DNA of 64,000 nucleotides from an uncultured Sutterella sp. (GCA_905206365.1 CAJLHF010000004.1:1-64000); one strand, 5' to 3'. Shown: positions 37,078 to 46,361, counted from the first letter of the stretch. Numbers and translations: made by a program. The notes: a model not told the origin generated them from the letters alone.

Positions 37078-37764
37078 ATGGAACAACACATCGTCAAACG
37101 CTTCGACGAAGAACTGAGCGAACTCAAGCACAACATGCTCGAAATGGGGCGTTCGGTGCGTCGTCAGCTCGACGCCGTCGGTCTCGTGCTTTTGAAGCTC
37201 GACCACCGGGAAGCGAGCGAAATCGAAGCTGCGGACGTCGATATCAACCGTCAGGAAAAGGATCTCGACGCTTTCATCGAATGCATTCTTTCGAGTCGTC
37301 AGCCCCAGGCGGTCGACTTGCGCATGCTGCTCGGATGCCTGCGCATGACGATCGACTTCGAACGTATGGGCGACGAAGTGCGCAACGCCGCCAAAGGCGT
37401 GCGTAAGATGAGTTCGTCGCTCGAAGGGCAACTTCTCACGACGCGCGACGCGCTCCTCACGATCCACGCGCATCTGCTTGTCATGACGACCGAGGCGCTT
37501 CTCGCCGTCGAAGACATCGACGTTGAAAAGGCCCGCGCGGTGCTCGCGCGCCAACCCGTCGTCGTCTCGGAAGTGCATGCGGCCGTCGTGGCGCTCGTCG
37601 AACACCTGAAGGAAGGTCACACGGATGTTCCCGACGGGCTCGAACTCATCCGTATTGCGAAGTCGCTCGAACGCGTGGGGGCGCACCTCACGAACGTAGC
37701 CGAAGCGATCGTCTTCGTGCGAGAAGGCGTCGACATCCGCCACCAAACTTCGACTCAAGCGTGA
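37078..37764 (+). CDS. phoU: phosphate signalling complex protein PhoU
   Basis: A 228-residue all-helical protein that links PstSCAB to the PhoR kinase and restrains the Pho response when phosphate is plentiful. Two PhoU repeats are visible, with metal-binding-type segments RMGDEVRNAAKG (about 100) and RVGAHLTNVAEAIVF (about 205). GGGAG lies seven bases before the ATG. Confidence 0.96.
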   Translation: MEQHIVKRFDEELSELKHNMLEMGRSVRRQLDAVGLVLLKLDHREASEIEAADVDINRQEKDLDAFIECILSSRQPQAVDLRMLLGCLRMTIDFERMGDEVRNAAKGVRKMSSSLEGQLLTTRDALLTIHAHLLVMTTEALLAVEDIDVEKARAVLARQPVVVSEVHAAVVALVEHLKEGHTDVPDGLELIRIAKSLERVGAHLTNVAEAIVFVREGVDIRHQTSTQA

Positions 37765-37775
37765 AAGGCCGTAGA

Positions 37776-38531
37776 ATGACGTCGTTGGAAAACCTTTCCC
37801 CGACCGAAATGCCTGAACTTCTGATCGTCGAAGACGAAACGGCCATCCGCGAACTCGTCGCCTTCGTGTGCGAAAGCGAAGGATTCCGGGTGAACCGGGC
37901 CGAAGACATCGCGTCCGCGCGGGCGGCGCTCGCTCTTTCGCGCCCCGACTTGATTCTCCTCGACTGGATGTTGCCCGACATGTCCGGGCTCGACTGGCTC
38001 AAGGAGCTTCGAAGTGACCGTGCCTGGTCGTCGATTCCCGTCATCATGCTTACGGCCCGGGGGGCCGAAGCGGACCGCGTGTGCGGTTTGGAGACGGGGG
38101 CGGACGACTACATCGTGAAGCCCTTTTTGCCGCGCGAACTCGTCGCACGCATCCGTACGCAGCTGCGGCGCCGTCCGAGACCGAACGAGGCGGACGAGGG
38201 GGCCGAGAAGCGCGCGGAGCCGCGGGAGACCGCGGTTGTCTGCGGGCCGATCCGCATCGACGAATCGAAGTTCGAAGCCACGATCGACGGCAAGCCCGTC
38301 CGTCTCTCCGTGAAGGAATTCAAGCTCCTCAAGCTCTTTGCCGAAAAACCCGGTCGGGTCTTCTCGCGTGCTCAGCTTCTGGAGTCGGTGTGGCAGACGG
38401 CCTTCGTCGACGAACGGACGGTGGATGTTCACATGTTGCGACTTCGTAAGATTCTGGCGGGCACGTCGGCGGAAGAGTTCATTGAGACCGTTCGCGGGGT
38501 CGGGTATCGAGCCAAGGATTACGGATCGTGA
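37776..38531 (+). CDS. phoB: phosphate regulon response regulator PhoB
   Basis: A 251-residue OmpR-family regulator. The receiver has the acidic pair in IVEDE, the phospho-acceptor Asp in LLDWMLPD and the Lys in DYIVKPF. The winged helix includes VDVHMLRLRKIL and ETVRGVGYRA. ATG 37776 has AAAGG seven bases upstream; a GTG at 37761 overlapping the phoU stop is an alternative. A longer than usual acidic/basic linker joins the domains. It should bind the Pho box that drives its own operon. Confidence 0.96.
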   Translation: MTSLENLSPTEMPELLIVEDETAIRELVAFVCESEGFRVNRAEDIASARAALALSRPDLILLDWMLPDMSGLDWLKELRSDRAWSSIPVIMLTARGAEADRVCGLETGADDYIVKPFLPRELVARIRTQLRRRPRPNEADEGAEKRAEPRETAVVCGPIRIDESKFEATIDGKPVRLSVKEFKLLKLFAEKPGRVFSRAQLLESVWQTAFVDERTVDVHMLRLRKILAGTSAEEFIETVRGVGYRAKDYGS

Positions 38532-39817
38532 GCCATCTGACACAGGAACCCAATCCGAACGGGTACGGCATGAGTCTGCCCGATCGGAGGGTCGACATCG
38601 AACTCATGCGCTCCCGGGGGTTCGCCCTCATCGGGGGTTTTTGCGTTTTGGCGGCCGCCGCGATTGCGGTGGGTCTAGCGGGAAGTCTCGACGCCGCGCT
38701 CCTTCTTTGGGGTGCGGGAACGACGGTGCTTCTTTTGCTCACGGTCCTCATGTGGCGCGAGCTCGTCCACGAAGACGAACGGAAAGCCCGCCGCATTCGC
38801 GACCGCGACTTCCGCTACCGTCAAACGTTGGCACTCCTGCCCGAGGGCGTCGTGATTCTGCGCGACGACAACCAGATCGAGTGGTTGAACGACATGGCGT
38901 TGCGCCACCTGGGCTTTACGCCCGACGTGGTCGGCAAGCCCCTTTTCGACGTGCTGCACGACGAGCGGCTTCGTCAGTGGATGCAGACGCGCGACTACGC
39001 GGCCCCCTTCGTCACGGAGCCCGAAGGCACGAACCTCATTCTGGAAGTGGCGGCCGTCGCACCCGACGCGCGTCACACGATGATCGTCACGCGCGACGTC
39101 ACCGAAGGCCGGCGCCTCGAAGAGGTGCGTCGCGACTTCGTCGCGAACGTGAGTCACGAACTTCGTACGCCGCTCACCGTCATCAGCGGGTTTTTGGACC
39201 TCGAAAAGGACGACGAGGGCGCGAACCGCGAAGTGCTTGCCTACCACCGCTCGCTCATGCGCGAACAAACAAAGCGCATGCGAATGCTCCTCGACGATCT
39301 CCTTACCCTCTCGCGTCTCGAAAACGAAGACGAAGGCTCGACTGACGAGCCCGACGTCGTCGCTATGTCCAAGCTCGTCGAAGACGTCGTGCGCGAAGGG
39401 AAGGCCCTCTCCATGGGCAAGCACGAATTCCGCGTGGAAATCGAAGACGTTTCGCTCGTGGGTTTTGCCGACGAGTTGCGCAGCGCTGCGATGAACCTCG
39501 TCTCGAACGCCGTTCGCTACACGCCTGAGGGCGGCAACATTACGGTGCGTTGGGGGCGGTTCGGCACGGGCTCGTGCTTTTCCGTGACGGACACGGGGAT
39601 CGGGATCGACGCGAAGCACATCCCGCGGCTTACCGAGCGCTTCTACCGCGTCGACAAAGGGCGCTCTCGCGCCACGGGCGGCACGGGGCTGGGACTTGCG
39701 ATCGTCAAACACATCCTTCGCCACAACGGGGGGACGCTCGCCATCGAGTCGACGCCGGGCAAAGGGTCGACCTTCGCGATGCGCTTTCCCGAAGCGCGCA
39801 CCTTCAGCAAATTCTGA
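38528..39817 (+). CDS. phoR: phosphate regulon sensor kinase PhoR
   Basis: A 429-residue membrane histidine kinase. Two TM helices lie at about 30-75 with almost no periplasmic loop, followed by a charged segment and a PAS domain (about 100-200). The H box is FVANVSHELRTPLT (about 215), N box LVSNAVRYTPEGG, G1 VTDTGIGI and G2 GTGLGLAIVKHI. The GTG start overlaps the phoB stop. The lack of a periplasmic domain fits sensing through PstSCAB-PhoU. Confidence 0.96.
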   Translation: MSHLTQEPNPNGYGMSLPDRRVDIELMRSRGFALIGGFCVLAAAAIAVGLAGSLDAALLLWGAGTTVLLLLTVLMWRELVHEDERKARRIRDRDFRYRQTLALLPEGVVILRDDNQIEWLNDMALRHLGFTPDVVGKPLFDVLHDERLRQWMQTRDYAAPFVTEPEGTNLILEVAAVAPDARHTMIVTRDVTEGRRLEEVRRDFVANVSHELRTPLTVISGFLDLEKDDEGANREVLAYHRSLMREQTKRMRMLLDDLLTLSRLENEDEGSTDEPDVVAMSKLVEDVVREGKALSMGKHEFRVEIEDVSLVGFADELRSAAMNLVSNAVRYTPEGGNITVRWGRFGTGSCFSVTDTGIGIDAKHIPRLTERFYRVDKGRSRATGGTGLGLAIVKHILRHNGGTLAIESTPGKGSTFAMRFPEARTFSKF

Positions 39818-39837
39818 CGCGCGTCGCGCGAAACGGA

Positions 39838-39875
39838 GCCTTGCAAAACCCCGGTTTTTGCAAGGCTTTTTCTTT
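39838..39875 (+). terminator. terminator of the pst-pho operon
   Basis: GCCTTGCAAAA pairs with TTTTGCAAGGC around a CCCCGGT-type loop, followed by TTTTTCTTT. It lies about 20 bp after phoR. Confidence 0.88.
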
Positions 39876-40124
39876 GCAAACCATGGCGCTACCCGTGCGA
39901 AGCGAAGCGTGCGGCAATGCCAAAACGGTCGAAGTTGGCGGCACGCAATCGCACTAAAAGAATTGTCGTAGTCGGTGCGGTCGGGGGTGGGAAGGTTCGT
40001 CCCCTACAATCGAATTGAACGACGGGTTACGGGCGGCCGCAAGGCCGTCTTTTTGCTGGAGCCTCCGCGGCTTCGTCGCGATTCCGTCGAAACAAAAGAT
40101 TCCTCAATTTTCCCGGGAGACCCC

Positions 40125-41318
40125 ATGTATAACTTCATGGCTGCCTTCATCATCTGCGGCATCGTCGTCATCATCGGCGAAGTCGTGGCGAAACTCACGC
40201 GCGCCTGGGTGCCGTCCGTCTTTGTGTCCGCCGTCGTGTTGCTGTTGGGTTATTGGACGATTCTGCCCAAAGAGCTCGTGACCGAAGCTCACCTCATGCC
40301 CTTTGCGAACACCGTGGCGATGTTCCTCATCATCACCCACATGGGGACGATGATCAGTCTCGAAGCGCTCCTCGCGCAGTGGAAGACCGTTATTCTCTGC
40401 GTGTGCGGTCTGGTGGGGATGTGTGCGGTCGCTTACTTCGTCTGCCCCTTCTTCATGGATCAGGCGCTCGTGATCGCGGGGTTGCCGCCTCTGACGGGCG
40501 GGATCGTTGCGGCAACGATGATGCAGCAGGCCGCGCAGGAAGCGGGCCTGACGACGGCGGCCGTCTTTGCGATTTCGATGTACTGCATTCAGGGCTTTGC
40601 GGGCTACCCCCTGACGGCCGTCTGCCTGAAGCGCGAAGGCGCCCGTCTTCTTGCCGAATACCGCTCGGGACGCGTCAAGGGCGATCCGGCCGAAGAAGAA
40701 ACCGACATCAAGGCGGTGACGAAGTTGCCCGAAGAGCAGAAGCACGCGATTTTGCATCTGCCCGACGAATGGAATTCTCCGATCGTCATGCTCGTGAAGC
40801 TTGGGTTCGTGGCGTGGCTTGCGATGCTCGCCGGGGGGATCACGGGAATTTCGGGCGCGATCTGGTGTCTGGTGTTGGGCGTACTCTTCTGCCGTCTTGG
40901 CTTTCTTGAGCCCAACATCCTCACGAAGGCGAACTCCTACCAGATCATGCTCTTTGCGCTCATGATGTTCATTTTCGACGGTCTCAAGGACTGTACGCCC
41001 GAAATGCTCGTGGCGATCATCGGCCCGATGGTGACCCTCATCGTCTTCGGCATCCTCGGTATGGCGGTCGTCGCCTGGATCGTCGCCCGCGCGCTCGGCA
41101 TTCCCGTCTGGCTCGGCTATGCCAACTGCCTGACGGCCCTCTACGGCTTCCCCTTCAACGCCATCATCACCGAATCGATGTGCGCGGAAATGGCCGCCAC
41201 CGAGGACGAACGCGAATACCTGATGTCGAAGATCTTCCCGCCGATGATCGTCGGCGGCTTTGCGACCGTGACGATCACGTCGGTCGTGATTGCCGGCATC
41301 TTCGCGAAGATGTTCTGA
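40125..41318 (+). CDS. multi-pass membrane transporter, GltS-like (substrate unknown)
   Basis: A 397-residue hydrophobic protein with about ten predicted TM helices in two halves separated by a charged loop (LKREGARLLAEYRSGRVKGD to KHAILHLPDEW, about 165-220). Gly/Pro-rich re-entrant-like segments (GLPPLTGGIVAATM) recall the ion-transporter superfamily that includes the Na+/glutamate symporter GltS; I could not fix the family. GGGAGA sits just before the ATG. The M20 amidohydrolase 101 bp downstream suggests import of an N-acyl or peptide-like substrate that the enzyme then cleaves. Confidence 0.6.
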   Translation: MYNFMAAFIICGIVVIIGEVVAKLTRAWVPSVFVSAVVLLLGYWTILPKELVTEAHLMPFANTVAMFLIITHMGTMISLEALLAQWKTVILCVCGLVGMCAVAYFVCPFFMDQALVIAGLPPLTGGIVAATMMQQAAQEAGLTTAAVFAISMYCIQGFAGYPLTAVCLKREGARLLAEYRSGRVKGDPAEEETDIKAVTKLPEEQKHAILHLPDEWNSPIVMLVKLGFVAWLAMLAGGITGISGAIWCLVLGVLFCRLGFLEPNILTKANSYQIMLFALMMFIFDGLKDCTPEMLVAIIGPMVTLIVFGILGMAVVAWIVARALGIPVWLGYANCLTALYGFPFNAIITESMCAEMAATEDEREYLMSKIFPPMIVGGFATVTITSVVIAGIFAKMF

Positions 41319-41419
41319 GAGCATCGTTGCTTTCGAACCCGGACGCCTTCGCCCGGGTTCCTGTTTTGAGAGGAGTCGTCCCGAGCGTTCGGGGCGGACC
41401 GAGAAGAAAGGAAAAAAAC

Positions 41420-42598
41420 ATGGATCTCAAGGCTCTCGAAGAGAAGTACGAGTCGTACCAGATTGAAATGCGTCGCCATTTCCATCGTTATCCGGAGGCG
41501 AGCGGTGAAGAGCATGACACCGCCCGCAAGATTCGCGAAGAACTTGACAAGATGGGCGTCGAATGGCGCGTCTGCGGCATGCCGACGGGCACGCTCGCCA
41601 CGATCAAGGGCGCGCGTCCCGGTCGCACGATTCTTCTGCGCGGCGACATCGACGCGCTCTCCGTTACGGAAGAAACCGGTTTGTCGTTCGCGAGCGAACG
41701 ACCCGGTCTCATGCATGCGTGCGGTCACGACTGCCACATCTCGATGCTCCTGACGGCCGCGAAGATGCTCTCCGACATCCGTTCCGAACTCTGCGGGACG
41801 GTGCGTCTTTGCTTCCAGCCCGCCGAAGAAATCGGTCTCGGCGCGAAGAAGATGGTCGAGGACGGCGCCATGGACGGGGTCGACGCCGCGTTCGGCATTC
41901 ACGTCTGGTCCGACATCGAAGCCGGGAAGATTTCCGTGCGCGAAGGTCCGACCATGGCTTCGGGCGACCGCTTCACGATCAAGGTGCTCGGCAAGGCCGG
42001 CCACGGCGCGCAGCCGCACCTCTGCGCGGATGCGACCGTGATGGCTGCGTCGATCGCGCTCAACCTGCAGACGGTGGTGAGCCGCGAAACCTCGCCCGTC
42101 GATACGGCCGTCGTGACGATCGGCGAACTGCATTCCGGCACGCGCTTCAATGTGATTTCGGGTACGGCCGAAATGACCGGTACGACTCGTTGCTTCAGCC
42201 CCGAAGTGCGTCGGCGCTTCCCCGAACAGATCGAGCGCATCGCGCGCGAAACGGCACGCAGCATGCGCGGCGATGCGGAAGTGACGTACGAAGAACTCGT
42301 GCCGCCCACGGTGAACGATCCCGCGATGGCGGCGCTCGTCCGAAAGAGCGCTCAAAAGGTGTTGGGCGAGGATTGCCTCTATGACTACCCGCCGACGATG
42401 GGCGGCGAAGATTTCTCGCGCTACCAGGAAAAGGCTCCGGGCGTGATGGTCTTCCTCGGCGTTCGCAACGAAGCGTGCGGTGCGTGCTGGGCGCAGCACC
42501 ACGGCCGCTACACGGTCGACGAAGACGTGCTCGTGAAGGGCGCCGCCCTGCACGTGCGCGTCGCGCTCGACTTCCTCGGCACGGAGTGCGGCTGCTGA
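41420..42598 (+). CDS. M20 family amidohydrolase (M20D type)
   Basis: A 392-residue metal-dependent amidohydrolase. Zinc/manganese ligands are seen in MHACGHDCH (C101, H103), QPAEE (about 138), HVWSD (about 160) and the C-terminal MGGEDFSRY. This is the N-acyl-amino-acid / IAA-amino-acid / hippurate hydrolase group rather than a dipeptidase. The start ATG 41420 follows GAAAGGAA. It is probably co-transcribed with the upstream transporter. The exact amide substrate is unknown. Confidence 0.88.
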   Translation: MDLKALEEKYESYQIEMRRHFHRYPEASGEEHDTARKIREELDKMGVEWRVCGMPTGTLATIKGARPGRTILLRGDIDALSVTEETGLSFASERPGLMHACGHDCHISMLLTAAKMLSDIRSELCGTVRLCFQPAEEIGLGAKKMVEDGAMDGVDAAFGIHVWSDIEAGKISVREGPTMASGDRFTIKVLGKAGHGAQPHLCADATVMAASIALNLQTVVSRETSPVDTAVVTIGELHSGTRFNVISGTAEMTGTTRCFSPEVRRRFPEQIERIARETARSMRGDAEVTYEELVPPTVNDPAMAALVRKSAQKVLGEDCLYDYPPTMGGEDFSRYQEKAPGVMVFLGVRNEACGACWAQHHGRYTVDEDVLVKGAALHVRVALDFLGTECGC

Positions 42599-42636
42599 TA
42601 GCGGCTTGGCGCGAAAGTCCGCTGCCGAAAGCCTTC

Positions 42637-42677
42637 GAAAGCCGTCCGACGCACGTTGTCGGGCGGCTTTTTTTTCG
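42637..42677 (+). terminator. terminator after the amidohydrolase gene
   Basis: AAAGCCGTCCGAC pairs with GTCGGGCGGCTTT (one G-U) around GCACGTT, followed by a long T run. Confidence 0.92.
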
Positions 42678-42761
42678 ACTCCGAACCTTGCCTTATTCGT
42701 CAAAAATCGTACCGATCCGTGACGGTCGGGCTTCGCGCGCCGCCCGAAGGGGAAGGCTCCG

Positions 42762-42767
42762 TTAAAA
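42762..42767 (+). promoter_or_regulatory. probable -10 of surE
   Basis: TAAAAT in a GC-rich stretch 107 bp before the surE ATG. No matching -35 is seen. Confidence 0.35.
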
Positions 42768-42873
42768 TCACGGACACTTTCCACAGACTCCGCCCGCGTT
42801 TCCCGGGCCCGACTTCGGGCGCATCGTCATGCAAAAAGGGAACGCGGTCCGCACTCTCGAACGGTTCAAACCC

Positions 42874-43644
42874 ATGCACATTCTCGTATCGAACGACGAC
42901 GGTTACCGAGCCCCCGGCATTCAGGCGCTCGCGCGCGCCATGCGCCGCTTCGGGCGCGTCACGGTGGTGGCGCCCGACCACAATCATTCGGGCGCTTCGA
43001 ATTCGCTCACGCTCAACCGCCCGCTTACGGTCGAACACATGCCGGGCGAAAATCTCTACGTCGTCTCCGGGACCCCGTCCGACTGCGTTCACGTGGCGTT
43101 GACGGGGCTTCTCGACGAGATGCCCGACCTCGTCGTTTCGGGGATCAACTGCGGCGCCAACATGGGCGACGACACGATGTATTCGGGTACGGTCGCGGCG
43201 GCCATCGAAGGGTACCTCTTCAAGGTGCCTTCGATCGCCTTCTCGCAGATCGACAAGGGTTGGGCCGAGCTCGATTCCGCCGCGCGCATTGCCGAGACGG
43301 TCGTCGAGCGCTATCTTGAGGAACGTGATACGACGGCCCCCGTGCTTCTCAACGTCAACATGCCGAACCTCCCCTTCGACGTGGTGAAGGGCATCCGCTC
43401 GACGCGCCTCGGGCGCCGCATGAGCGCCGAACCCGTGATCGAAGAGATGAGCCCGCGGGGCTTCCCGATTTACTGGCTCGGTGCCGCGGGGAAGCCTGCC
43501 GATGCCGCGGAAGGGACGGACTTCTGGGCGACCGCGCACGGGTACGTGTCGGTGACGCCCCTGCAGATCGACCTCACCGCGCACCGCGAGGTCGAACGCA
43601 CGGGCCGGTGGCTCGCGGGCGACTTGGGGCCGAACCTCGACTGA
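42874..43644 (+). CDS. surE: 5'/3'-nucleotidase SurE
   Basis: A 256-residue metal-dependent nucleoside monophosphatase. The start MHILVSNDDGYRAPG carries the conserved Asp pair that binds metal. SGASNSLTLNRPL and VSGINCGANMGDDTMYSGTVAAA complete the active site. ATG 42874 gives the family N-terminus, although the ribosome site is weak; an ATG at 42829 would add 15 residues. surE-nlpD is a conserved pair. Confidence 0.96.
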   Translation: MHILVSNDDGYRAPGIQALARAMRRFGRVTVVAPDHNHSGASNSLTLNRPLTVEHMPGENLYVVSGTPSDCVHVALTGLLDEMPDLVVSGINCGANMGDDTMYSGTVAAAIEGYLFKVPSIAFSQIDKGWAELDSAARIAETVVERYLEERDTTAPVLLNVNMPNLPFDVVKGIRSTRLGRRMSAEPVIEEMSPRGFPIYWLGAAGKPADAAEGTDFWATAHGYVSVTPLQIDLTAHREVERTGRWLAGDLGPNLD

Positions 43645-43762
43645 GTCTGGCTTCGACCGAACTTCCGGCAAAAGCCGACAACGATTGAATTCCAACAAGG
43701 AGGCGGCGCTCCGGTTCCCGAAAGAACACAATGAAAAAGGGACCCCCGGGGCGTCGAAGTGT

Positions 43763-44677
43763 ATGAACCGCAACTTGAAACTTTCCGCCGCGGCGCTTGC
43801 GGCCTTCGGCGCGCTCGTTCTCACGGGCTGCTCGACGATCGATCCGAGCACCGTGCCCGTCGTGGACCGCTCGCAGTATTCCGCGGGCACGTCCGCGGGT
43901 TCGAGCGCCCCCGGGCTCGTTCGCGATTCGGGCCGCACGCACGTCGTGGCCCCGGGCGACACGATCTACAACATTTCCGTGCGCTACGGGCTCGATGCGG
44001 GGCAGCTCGCGCGTCTCAACGCCATTACGGATCCGACGCAGTTGCGTATCGGGCAGTCCCTGCGTCTGCCCGAATCGGTGACGGAGCCGCGTCCCTACGA
44101 AGTGTCTTCGTCGGTGCGCGTCAACCGCGTGACCGATACGGACAATGAGCCGAAGGCGCCCGAAACCGCGGAAACCCCCTCGACCGTCGTGCGTACGCCG
44201 AGCTCGAACGTCGAGGAAACGACCGCGATCACGAACGCGCCCGCAAAGCCCGCCGAAGGGAGTGCTGCGGCACCCTCGCCGAAGCCCGAAAAGGCGCCCG
44301 CGATCGTGCCGGGGACGCGCCTTTTGTGGCCCGCACGCGGCGAAGTGCTCGCCACTTACACGCAAAACAAGATGGGTCTTGACATCGGCGGCACCGTGGG
44401 CGACGTGGTCGTCGCGGCCGCGGACGGCACGGTCCTCTTCGTGGGCGACGGCGTGAAGGGTTACGGCCAGCTCGTCATCGTGCAGCACACGAAGACCTTT
44501 GTGACGGCCTACGGGCACAATTCGAAGATCGTCGTCAAAGTGGGCGACAAGGTGCGGGCCGGTCAGAAGATTTCCGAGCTCGGCGGCACCGATCCGAAGC
44601 GCCCCTTCCTGCGCTTTGAAGTACGCGATCACGGCAAACCCGTCGACCCCATGAAGTACCTCGCGCCCCGTCGCTGA
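43763..44677 (+). CDS. nlpD: NlpD-like lipoprotein with LysM and degenerate LytM (M23) domains
   Basis: A 304-residue envelope lipoprotein that in E. coli activates the amidase AmiC during cell separation. The signal ends with the lipobox LTGC (C22). A LysM domain (HVVAPGDTIYNISVRYGLDAGQL) lies at about 60-105, then a Pro/Ala/Thr-rich linker, then a LytM domain from about 185. The metal-site histidine of catalytic M23 enzymes is replaced in the last motif (LRFEVRDHG rather than HFE), so it is an activator, not a hydrolase. ATG 43763 places the signal peptide correctly. Confidence 0.9.
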   Translation: MNRNLKLSAAALAAFGALVLTGCSTIDPSTVPVVDRSQYSAGTSAGSSAPGLVRDSGRTHVVAPGDTIYNISVRYGLDAGQLARLNAITDPTQLRIGQSLRLPESVTEPRPYEVSSSVRVNRVTDTDNEPKAPETAETPSTVVRTPSSNVEETTAITNAPAKPAEGSAAAPSPKPEKAPAIVPGTRLLWPARGEVLATYTQNKMGLDIGGTVGDVVVAAADGTVLFVGDGVKGYGQLVIVQHTKTFVTAYGHNSKIVVKVGDKVRAGQKISELGGTDPKRPFLRFEVRDHGKPVDPMKYLAPRR

Positions 44678-44690
44678 GTCGTTTCCGAGA

Positions 44691-44722
44691 GCGCCCGCAC
44701 GCCACGCGGGCGTCCTTTTTTG
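44691..44722 (+). terminator. terminator after nlpD
   Basis: CGCCCGC (44692-44698) pairs with GCGGGCG (44706-44712) around ACGCCAC, followed by TCCTTTTTT. It separates nlpD from rlmD, exactly where rpoS sits in many proteobacteria. Confidence 0.85.
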
Positions 44723-44831
44723 GCACAATGGCGCCTCCGAATTTTCCGACAACCGGACTGGGCGGGCGGCCCGCCGGTCGTCTTGGCATCCGTACCGCCC
44801 GACACCAACGCAGCGCAAGGAGATCCGACTC

Positions 44832-46298
44832 ATGGGACGTCGATCGAAGGAGAAAACCCCGGAATACTTCACCGTGGACGTGGAGCGCCTCGACCAGGAA
44901 GGTCGCGGCGTGGCGAAGAGGGACGGCAAGGTCGTCTTCATCGTGGGCGCGCTGCCCGGCGAACGCGTGACCTACGAGCGCATCCGCAACAAGGCGAGCT
45001 ACGAAATGGGGCGCGTAACGGCGGTGCACCGCGAGAGCGTGCAGCGCGTCAAGCCCGCCTGCCCGAATTTCGGTCACGGCCCCGGGAGCTGCGGCGGGTG
45101 CGCCATGCAGCACCTCGACCCGCTCGCTCAGGTCGCTTATAAGGAAAAGGTTCTCCTCGACACGCTCTGGCACATCGGCAAGGTGCGTCCCGAAAGCGTT
45201 CTTACGCCGATCTACGGCCCGACCTGGAACTACCGTCACCGCGCGCGTCTGACGGTGCGCGACGTGGCGAAAAAGGGCGGCGTTCTCGTCGGGTTCCACG
45301 AAAAGAGCTCCTCGTACGTCGCCGACATGACGGAGTGCCGGATTCTTCCGAAGAAGATCTCCGACATGCTCCCCGCGATGCGCGAACTCGTCGCCTCGCT
45401 CTCGATCCGTCAGCGCATGCCCCAGATCGAAGTGGCCGTGGGCGGCGACGGCCGCACCGCGCTCGTTTTCCGCATTCTTGAGGAACCGACCGAAGCCGAC
45501 CGTCAGGCGATGCTCGACTTCGGCGACACGCACGGCGTCGACATCTGGTTCCAGCCGAAGGGCCCCGAAACGGCTCACGCCGTTCGTCCCGAAAACGAAG
45601 AAGCGCTCGGCCTCGAACTCCCCGAATTCAACGTTCGCATCGCCTTCAAGCCCACCGACTTCACGCAGGTCAACCACGCCCTCAACGAGACGATGGTCGG
45701 GCGCGCCGTGCGTCTTCTCGACGTGCGACCCGAACACAAGGTCGCGGACTTTTTCTGCGGTCTCGGCAACTTCACGCTGCCGCTCGCGCGCCGCAGCGCC
45801 CGCGTGATCGGCATCGAAGGCTCCGAAGGGCTCGTCGCCCGCGCGCGCCGCGGTGCGGAGAGCAACGGCCTGAAGGATAAGACCGAGTTCGTCGCCCGCA
45901 ACCTCTTTACCTGGTGCGAAGACGACTGGAACGAACTCAACGCCCGCATGGGCGGGATCGACCGCGTGTTGATCGACCCGCCGCGCGAAGGGGCGCTCGC
46001 GCTCTCGCGCGTTCTCGCCGCCACCGACGTGCGCCCGGCGCGCGTCGTCTACGTCTCCTGCAACCCGGCGACGCTCGCGCGCGACTGCGCGGTTCTGCAT
46101 CACGAAGGCGGTTGGCACATCCGCGCCGCGGGCATCATGAACATGTTCCCGCACACGGGCCACGTCGAATCGATCGCGGTGCTCGAACCCGGTCCCAAGC
46201 CCGAGAAGCTTTCCGAAGAAGCCGAGTCGATCGAAAAGCGCATCGCCGCTCAGGGCGACGACAATGTGAAGATCCGACTCGAGGATGAAGAAGCGTAA
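44832..46298 (+). CDS. rlmD: 23S rRNA (uracil(1939)-C(5))-methyltransferase RlmD
   Basis: A 488-residue RNA m5U methyltransferase. The N-terminal TRAM domain (about 10-65) is followed by a [4Fe-4S] cysteine set in CPNFGHGPGSCGGC. The SAM site is in VADFFCGLGNFTLPLARR. The catalytic Cys is in YVSCNPATLARD and the general base in the C-terminal HTGHVESIAVLE. It is listed as RlmD rather than RlmC or TrmA because of the TRAM domain, the cluster and the betaproteobacterial nlpD-side location. Confidence 0.88.
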   Translation: MGRRSKEKTPEYFTVDVERLDQEGRGVAKRDGKVVFIVGALPGERVTYERIRNKASYEMGRVTAVHRESVQRVKPACPNFGHGPGSCGGCAMQHLDPLAQVAYKEKVLLDTLWHIGKVRPESVLTPIYGPTWNYRHRARLTVRDVAKKGGVLVGFHEKSSSYVADMTECRILPKKISDMLPAMRELVASLSIRQRMPQIEVAVGGDGRTALVFRILEEPTEADRQAMLDFGDTHGVDIWFQPKGPETAHAVRPENEEALGLELPEFNVRIAFKPTDFTQVNHALNETMVGRAVRLLDVRPEHKVADFFCGLGNFTLPLARRSARVIGIEGSEGLVARARRGAESNGLKDKTEFVARNLFTWCEDDWNELNARMGGIDRVLIDPPREGALALSRVLAATDVRPARVVYVSCNPATLARDCAVLHHEGGWHIRAAGIMNMFPHTGHVESIAVLEPGPKPEKLSEEAESIEKRIAAQGDDNVKIRLEDEEA

Positions 46299-46320
46299 AG
46301 CGCCTCCGGTCTTCGCATAA

Positions 46321-46361
46321 GAAAAAGCGGCCGCTCCGATTCCGGGCGACCGCTTTTTCTT
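46321..46361. terminator. bidirectional terminator between rlmD and the minus-strand hypothetical gene
   Basis: GAAAAAGCGG (46321-46330) pairs with CCGCTTTTTC (46350-46359), with A/T runs on both sides. It can serve both converging transcripts. Confidence 0.8.

Noticed and set aside
43685..43762. A TTG start for nlpD at 43685
   Set aside because: The added 26 residues are polar and would bury the lipoprotein signal. The strong AAGGAGG there lies downstream of that TTG and has no start codon at proper distance.
44715..44735. Sigma54-like TGGCAC before rlmD
   Set aside because: The -24 half TGGCAC is present, but the -12 TTGC half is missing at the required distance.
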